The notes below the pieces were generated by a model. It did no database searches, was not told the DNA's origin, and worked only from the letters and a program-made list of their open reading frames with translations. The position numbers were made by a program, and so were the translations under genes. 64,000 nt of DNA from Siphonodentalium dalli (lineage: Eukaryota > Mollusca > Scaphopoda > Gadilida > Siphonodentaliidae), in the NCBI GenBank assembly GCA_032622095.1, contig CP136063.1, positions 270,375,426 through 270,439,425 on the forward strand. Direction: 5' to 3'. Shown piece by piece: positions 59,457 to 64,000 of this stretch. Numbering within the stretch: the stretch's first letter is position 1; every line of letters begins with the position of its first letter.

Positions 59457-62400
59457 TCCTGCTAGATTTTGAAAAGGCATTTGACTCAGTATCATGGAAA
59501 TTTATAAATAAATGCCTTGACCTTTTTAACTTTGGTGATGACATAAAAAAATGGATTTATACTTTCTACACAAATATCGACTCATCTATTCTGATAAATG
59601 GACATATATCTCAGAGTTTCCAACTAAACCGTGGCTGTCGGCAGGGTGACCCAATTTCGCCTTATATTTTTCTGATATGCGCAGAAATCTTAGCTATCAT
59701 GATTAAATCTAATAAACGCATCAAAGGTATAAACCTCGGCAATTTTGAATACAAAATCACACAGTATGCAGACGACACAACCAGTGTTCGCGCTGGACCG
59801 AAAAAAACTTTAGCCAAAAGTTTAGCCAAATGAAAATTTTATTAGCCAAATGAAAAAAACTTTAGCCAAATGTTTTTTGGCCAAATTAAAAACAACTTTG
59901 GCCAAATTAAATCATCGTTTTCTGGTCGGTTCACAATTAATGACTAAAACGTAAAATATAACAGACAAAGGTAAAATACACAATAGTTTAAATAATTTTG
60001 ATGAACTACAAGTATTTTTATATATATCATTTATTAAAAATTTATTAATCTTTATGTGAAAGAGTGATTTGGGGGGGGGGGGGGGGGGGGGGGTAACCCG
60101 GTATTGTCCTTCTTAATGTCATTATTTTTTTGTTTTATATCAATATCTATTTTTAAATCATTAAATAGTTATCCTTGCGAAAATATCTAAGTGACATCTG
60201 GAAACTAATAACTTAATATTGTTACGCCATTATCAAATTACAATCTGTCATAAAAGCATGCATATTATTTTGACTGTATCGGTATTGACGACAAATAGCC
60301 ACAAAATATCTGTCGTGATTCACATTTGGCTGATTAAGCTATTGTCTTACACTTGGTTCTCATAAACCTCGACCGTCATAAATACAATGTCATCATAAAC
60401 ATGCATTGTGCAGGCGCGCCGTGAGTGACCAGACAGACAATGGGCTGACTGTGGGATTAGGGGATTAAATGTAAAAATTAATAATGACCTTTTGCTGCTT
60501 CGTGCAGAGTGACGTAATCTTTCTCCAGATTAAAACAGCCTGCACATGTTACGAACAAATTGCTTATATACCGGCGTCAATGCACTTTACAAAACATTGC
60601 TTTCTTCACATTGTCATAATTCAACCACGGTCGGTTTAATGTCCATGCGTCTGTGTTTGTCCGTCTTATGAAAACTAAAGATGATTGAATATCACTTTAT
60701 GATCGCTTGGTTGATAGAGTTGTCGATCGGGTTCCCCTTTGTACGATATTTCATAAGTACGACAATAATGAAATACTTTCGTCACCTAACTTCGTCTTGA
60801 ATGTCGATCTATTGAGCGCTTTTATTAATTAGCTTTCTGGCTCCATGCTATCAGTCTCCATTTGGGTTCAAAAAAAAGTTTAGCCAAAAGTTTAGCCAAA
60901 TGAAATTTTTATTAGCCAAATTCGAAAAAGATTAGCCATTGGCTAATTTGGCTACCGACAGCGCGAACACTGGACACAACTCTCATTTTAGACGGCAGAG
61001 AAGAAAGCCTAAGGGAAGTATACAATGTATTAACACTGTTCGCAAATCTTTCCGGTTTAAAAATTAACCCTAGCAAGTGTCAGGCATCGTGGATAGGTAG
61101 TTATACTGGGCGTAGAGATGGTATATGCTCAGATCTTGGTATCAGATTTGATAGCTCATTTGATCTTCTAGGTATTCATTTTGATACACATCTTGACAAA
61201 ATGAAAATCAACTACGATACAAAATTTGCTGATGTGAAACGACTGATTGAGACATGGAAACACCGATTACTGACACCTATTGGTCGAATAACTGTAATAA
61301 AATCACTTATACTCCCAAAATTAACACACCTTTTCGTGTCACTTCCTAATCCCGATAAAACATTTATGAAAAAATTGGACACTATGCTCTATAATTATCT
61401 ATGGAATTCAAAACGTGATCGAGTGAAACGCAAAGTTGTATGCCAAGATTACAAAAACGGTGGCTTGAAAATGGTTAATGTCAATAATTTGATGCTGTCA
61501 ATGAAAATAACTTGGGTGAGACGCCTCATAACAAAGAGCGCCAAGTGGATGCCCCTCACAGATATTCCATTATGCGAAGACCCGATGTTCCTTACATATG
61601 AGCATGGCTATTTAGAGAAACAGGCAAAGAAATTCACAAATCCATTCTGGCATGACGTTTTGTTATCATTTGTCAAATTTTTACAACAAAATGTGAACAA
61701 TTGCAATATATCCACATGTACGCTGTGGAATAATTCAAATATAAAACAATATGGAAAGGTAATAAACTTCACTTCTTGGCGCGAAAAAGGGATTATGTAT
61801 ATAAATGATATGCTAGATAGTAAAGGTTCTTTTCTTTCACAAGAAGCCATACATAAGACATTTAATATACGCACAGACTTCATCACTGTAAACACTATAC
61901 AGCAGCAAATAAAATCAACAGCAAAAAAGCTTGGCCAACAGATAACTCGAGTTTCTTACCCCATTCTACCCACTAACTTCATCACTTTGCTTAAAAATTC
62001 GCGGGGAGGACAAGATTTTTACAAAACTTTGAACGATTCTCAAATTATGACTAAAGCGCGCACAAAATGGCAATCACAGTTTCCTGATATGGGAAGTACA
62101 TTATTTACATATGATAAACTACCCTTTCTCACGACGCCTGACACCAAGCTACAATGGCTACAATTCCGAATAAATTCTAGAATATTATCAACTAATAACT
62201 TTCTACACATTTCTAATATAAGACAAGATGGCAAATGTGATAGGTGTAAAAGTGAAAAGGAAGATATCAACCACATTTTTTGGGATTGTTGTCATGTGCA
62301 GACATTTATTAGAGATATCTGTAATTGGGGGTAAAAATAATGATATAAATCTTTATCCCACAAATATGACGATGATTCTTGGCACACCACCCATTAGTAA

Positions 62401-62993
62401 AAACTATACTACAAACTTGCTCTGGCTCCTAATTAAACAATATATATATCGGTCTAAATTTAAACCAATCACTTTGTCTGTTAATGTTTTCCTCAAAGAG
62501 TTGGCATATAGATACGATTGCGAAAAATATACAGCACGATGTCAATCGAAACTTTCAGAATTCTTGAAAAACTGGTTCCTTATAGAAAAAGCTTTAAACA
62601 AACAGGCGACTTAATAAAAATTTCGACAAAGTTAGTTTAATATTTGAGACTCCTATCGATTATCACGCAGTCAGTTAAAACATATACTATCTACCACCAT
62701 CTCCACGATAGCCTCTATGTTGAGAGTTGAGTCCATCCGAAACATCCGACATATTTATAATACATTTACTATATATATACTAAGCATATGCATATATTTA
62801 TGTATTGTATAACTTTATACCACTGGTGTGCGAATGCTGTGAGCCAGGCGAGTGCGTGCAGTAAGAAAGAGATATGTGTGAACGCGAGGAATGCCATATC
62901 TGTATACACTTATCAATGCTATTGAACATTCTGTATTTGACATTCCTCAATGTGATTGTTTCTTCAATAAACATTTAAAAAAAAAAAAAAAAA
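59457..62993 (+). mobile_element. L1/Tx1-like LINE, 5' truncated, split by a hAT-like element
   Basis: The 12-bp target duplication aaacaccccatt (59445-59456, 62994-63005) and a 3' poly-A run before it mark target-primed integration. Coding starts mid reverse transcriptase: LLDFEKAFDSVSWKFI (region A), NRGCRQGDPISPYIFLICAE (region B), ITQYADDTT (region C, 59757-59783). After the inserted 1.19-kb element the frame resumes with LILDGREESL, SGLKINPSKC, FDLLGIHFDT and a 377-codon frame (61201-62334) with LIETWKHRLLTPIGRITVIK, YKNGGLKMVN and a zinc knuckle CDRCKSEKEDINHIFWDCC. A frame change near 62330 leads to KELAYRYDCEKYTARCQ and a stop near 62612. Region A/B style matches the L1/Tx1 group. The endonuclease and fingers are missing. 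Confidence 0.93.
59782..60972. mobile_element. hAT-like non-autonomous transposon, 1.19 kb
   Basis: The 8-bp target duplication GACACAAC (59774-59781, 60973-60980) flanks perfect 14-bp inverted ends CAGTGTTCGCGCTG. Sub-terminal tttagccaaa words cluster at both ends (59810-59920 and 60880-60950), mostly in the same orientation. A run of over 20 G lies at about 60071-60093. No transposase. Removing the element and one duplication restores the LINE reading frame across YADDT. Confidence 0.93.
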
Positions 62994-63005
62994 AAACACC
63001 CCATT

Positions 63006-63660
63006 GAGCGGGTTGCGTTTATAGTAGAGTGGTCAAATTTTGGAGGCGTACCTACAGTATACCACTTACATGCCACTGCATTAAACTCGCTCCTTCATTA
63101 GCACGTTTGGATTTGGGGCTAAAAATATGTTAGTGATATACTACTGAAGTATGCCTATTTATGTTATATAGCGTTGTCACGAGTAAACCGTTCCATCTGG
63201 AAAATAGAAAATCACACTGTAGATGCGCGTGAATACTACCCATCAGATGTATTGTCAAATTTTTTTTATCTCGATGTTTGAATTCCCCCCCCCCCTTTGC
63301 AATTTTCGTGGAATTTTCATAAAGTATCAACCCACCCCGACTCGCGTTCTGCGTTGGGCAGGTTACTGTTAAAGTATAGCGGTCAAACTGTTGGGACGTA
63401 CATACAGTATGTCAATGTACCTGCTACGACATTATCTTGCTCTTTAATAAACCAGTTTGGATTTGGCGGGAAAAATAGGTTCAATATTTCGTTACCCCGT
63501 AACACGGAAAGTCCTGGGAAAAAACATTTTTACGCGGTATATTCGGGTCAGCATCACTCGTCCAATTCGGAATATGCAATAAAAAATTTAGAGCTCTGTA
63601 CTTATAAAAAAAAAACAAAACAAAAAAAAAAACATTGGTTTATTCATCCTGGTGTATAGT
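63006..63660. repeat. About 350-bp diverged tandem repeat, later units
   Basis: Unit starts near 63016 (tttatagtagagtggtcaaa) and 63366 (ttaaagtatagcggtcaaac). Shared landmarks: cgtac(c/a)tacagtat, gtttggatttgg, gttgtcacgagtaaaccgtt (63174-63193), ttttttatctcgatg, aacccaccccgac. A run of C lies at 63284-63294. Diverged enough to be old. Confidence 0.75.
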
Positions 63661-64000
63661 GTGTCTCAATTTATGGGCGGTAACTCCTCAGGGAAAGCGC
63701 GGACACAAGTTTTGATGCCCGTGGGCAGTAGGGCATATCGACTATCGAGGCGTGCATACGGTCCAATTTTCGATGCTCTGCTCCTTATAATTTCCGAGAT
63801 AATAAAATGACATGTTTTCATATAAAGGGAGATAACTCCGCGGGGTAAACGCGGAAAATATTCGTTGTATGCCGACCGGTTAGAACTCATTGACCCCAAC
63901 ATACGTACCAACCTTCAGTTTTCTAATCCTAATACTTTCAGAGATTTGGGCGTTTCAAAAGTGTTGAGTATAATAATAATAATAATAGTGAAAAATAATC
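63661..64000. other. Window end, spacer with molluscan-style repeat motif
   Basis: gggagataactcc at about 63827-63839 and the looser gggcggtaactcctcagg at about 63674. A short AAT run lies at about 63971-63986. No gene. Confidence 0.5.

Overview
The window looks like AT-rich, gene-poor nuclear DNA of an animal, most likely a marine invertebrate and plausibly a mollusc. The basis is decayed LINE reverse transcriptases, Helitrons with canonical ends, piggyBac-like and hAT-like non-autonomous DNA transposons, a tRNA-derived SINE, a SAP/SWIM/YqaJ gene of a type I associate with lophotrochozoan and cnidarian genomes, and the motif GGGAGATAACTCC at about 63827-63839, which I associate with molluscan repeats. 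There is no prokaryotic operon structure, no rRNA and no convincing intact host gene. Species assignment is inference.

Layout. 1-1870: an 816-bp tandem duplication plus an inverted, rearranged third copy. 2.4-3.1 kb: decayed LINE C-terminus. 3.7-4.05 kb: piggyBac-like MITE. 7.1-8.7 kb: trinucleotide tract, then a 39-bp minisatellite with an inserted dispersed repeat. 9.2-9.6 kb: a candidate coding exon and a SINE-like tRNA promoter. 10.2-12.7 kb: a cluster of long inverted repeats ending in a perfect 84-bp palindrome. 12.8-16.1 kb (minus strand): a two-exon SAP/SWIM/YqaJ nuclease pseudogene, broken by tandem arrays grown out of its own coding sequence, by a MITE and by frameshifts. 16.3-17.4 kb: a block with a diverged collinear copy at 37.0-38.5 kb. 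18.6-22.5 kb: two Helitrons joined head to tail. 22.6-23.7 kb: LINE fragment. 24.6-25.0 kb: another complete piggyBac-like MITE.

26-43 kb is mostly diverged short and medium repeats: direct repeat pairs, 42-bp and 34-bp minisatellites, a roughly 300-bp satellite family, a 480-bp tandem duplication, a 126-bp MITE, and a 1.7-kb hAT-like element at 40.06-41.76 kb with 8-bp target duplications. 43.1-48.4 kb is one 5.24-kb foldback element with arms of about 1.4 kb around a 21-bp minisatellite that itself switches orientation. A paralogous empty site at 36.05 kb supports a 3-bp CAG target duplication.

48.7-53.3 kb shows no gene I can support. 53.35-56.6 kb is a LINE split by a 1.13-kb transposon whose terminal inverted repeats are 16-bp satellites. 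A SINE follows at 56.66 kb, then a LINE 3' fragment with an ATC microsatellite (57.3-58.6 kb). 59.1-63.7 kb is a diverged tandem repeat of about 350 bp. A 5'-truncated L1/Tx1-like LINE inserted into it (12-bp target duplication, poly-A tail) and was itself split right after its YADDT catalytic box by a 1.19-kb hAT-like element (8-bp target duplication). The window is best read as layered insertions whose order can be recovered from target-site duplications.
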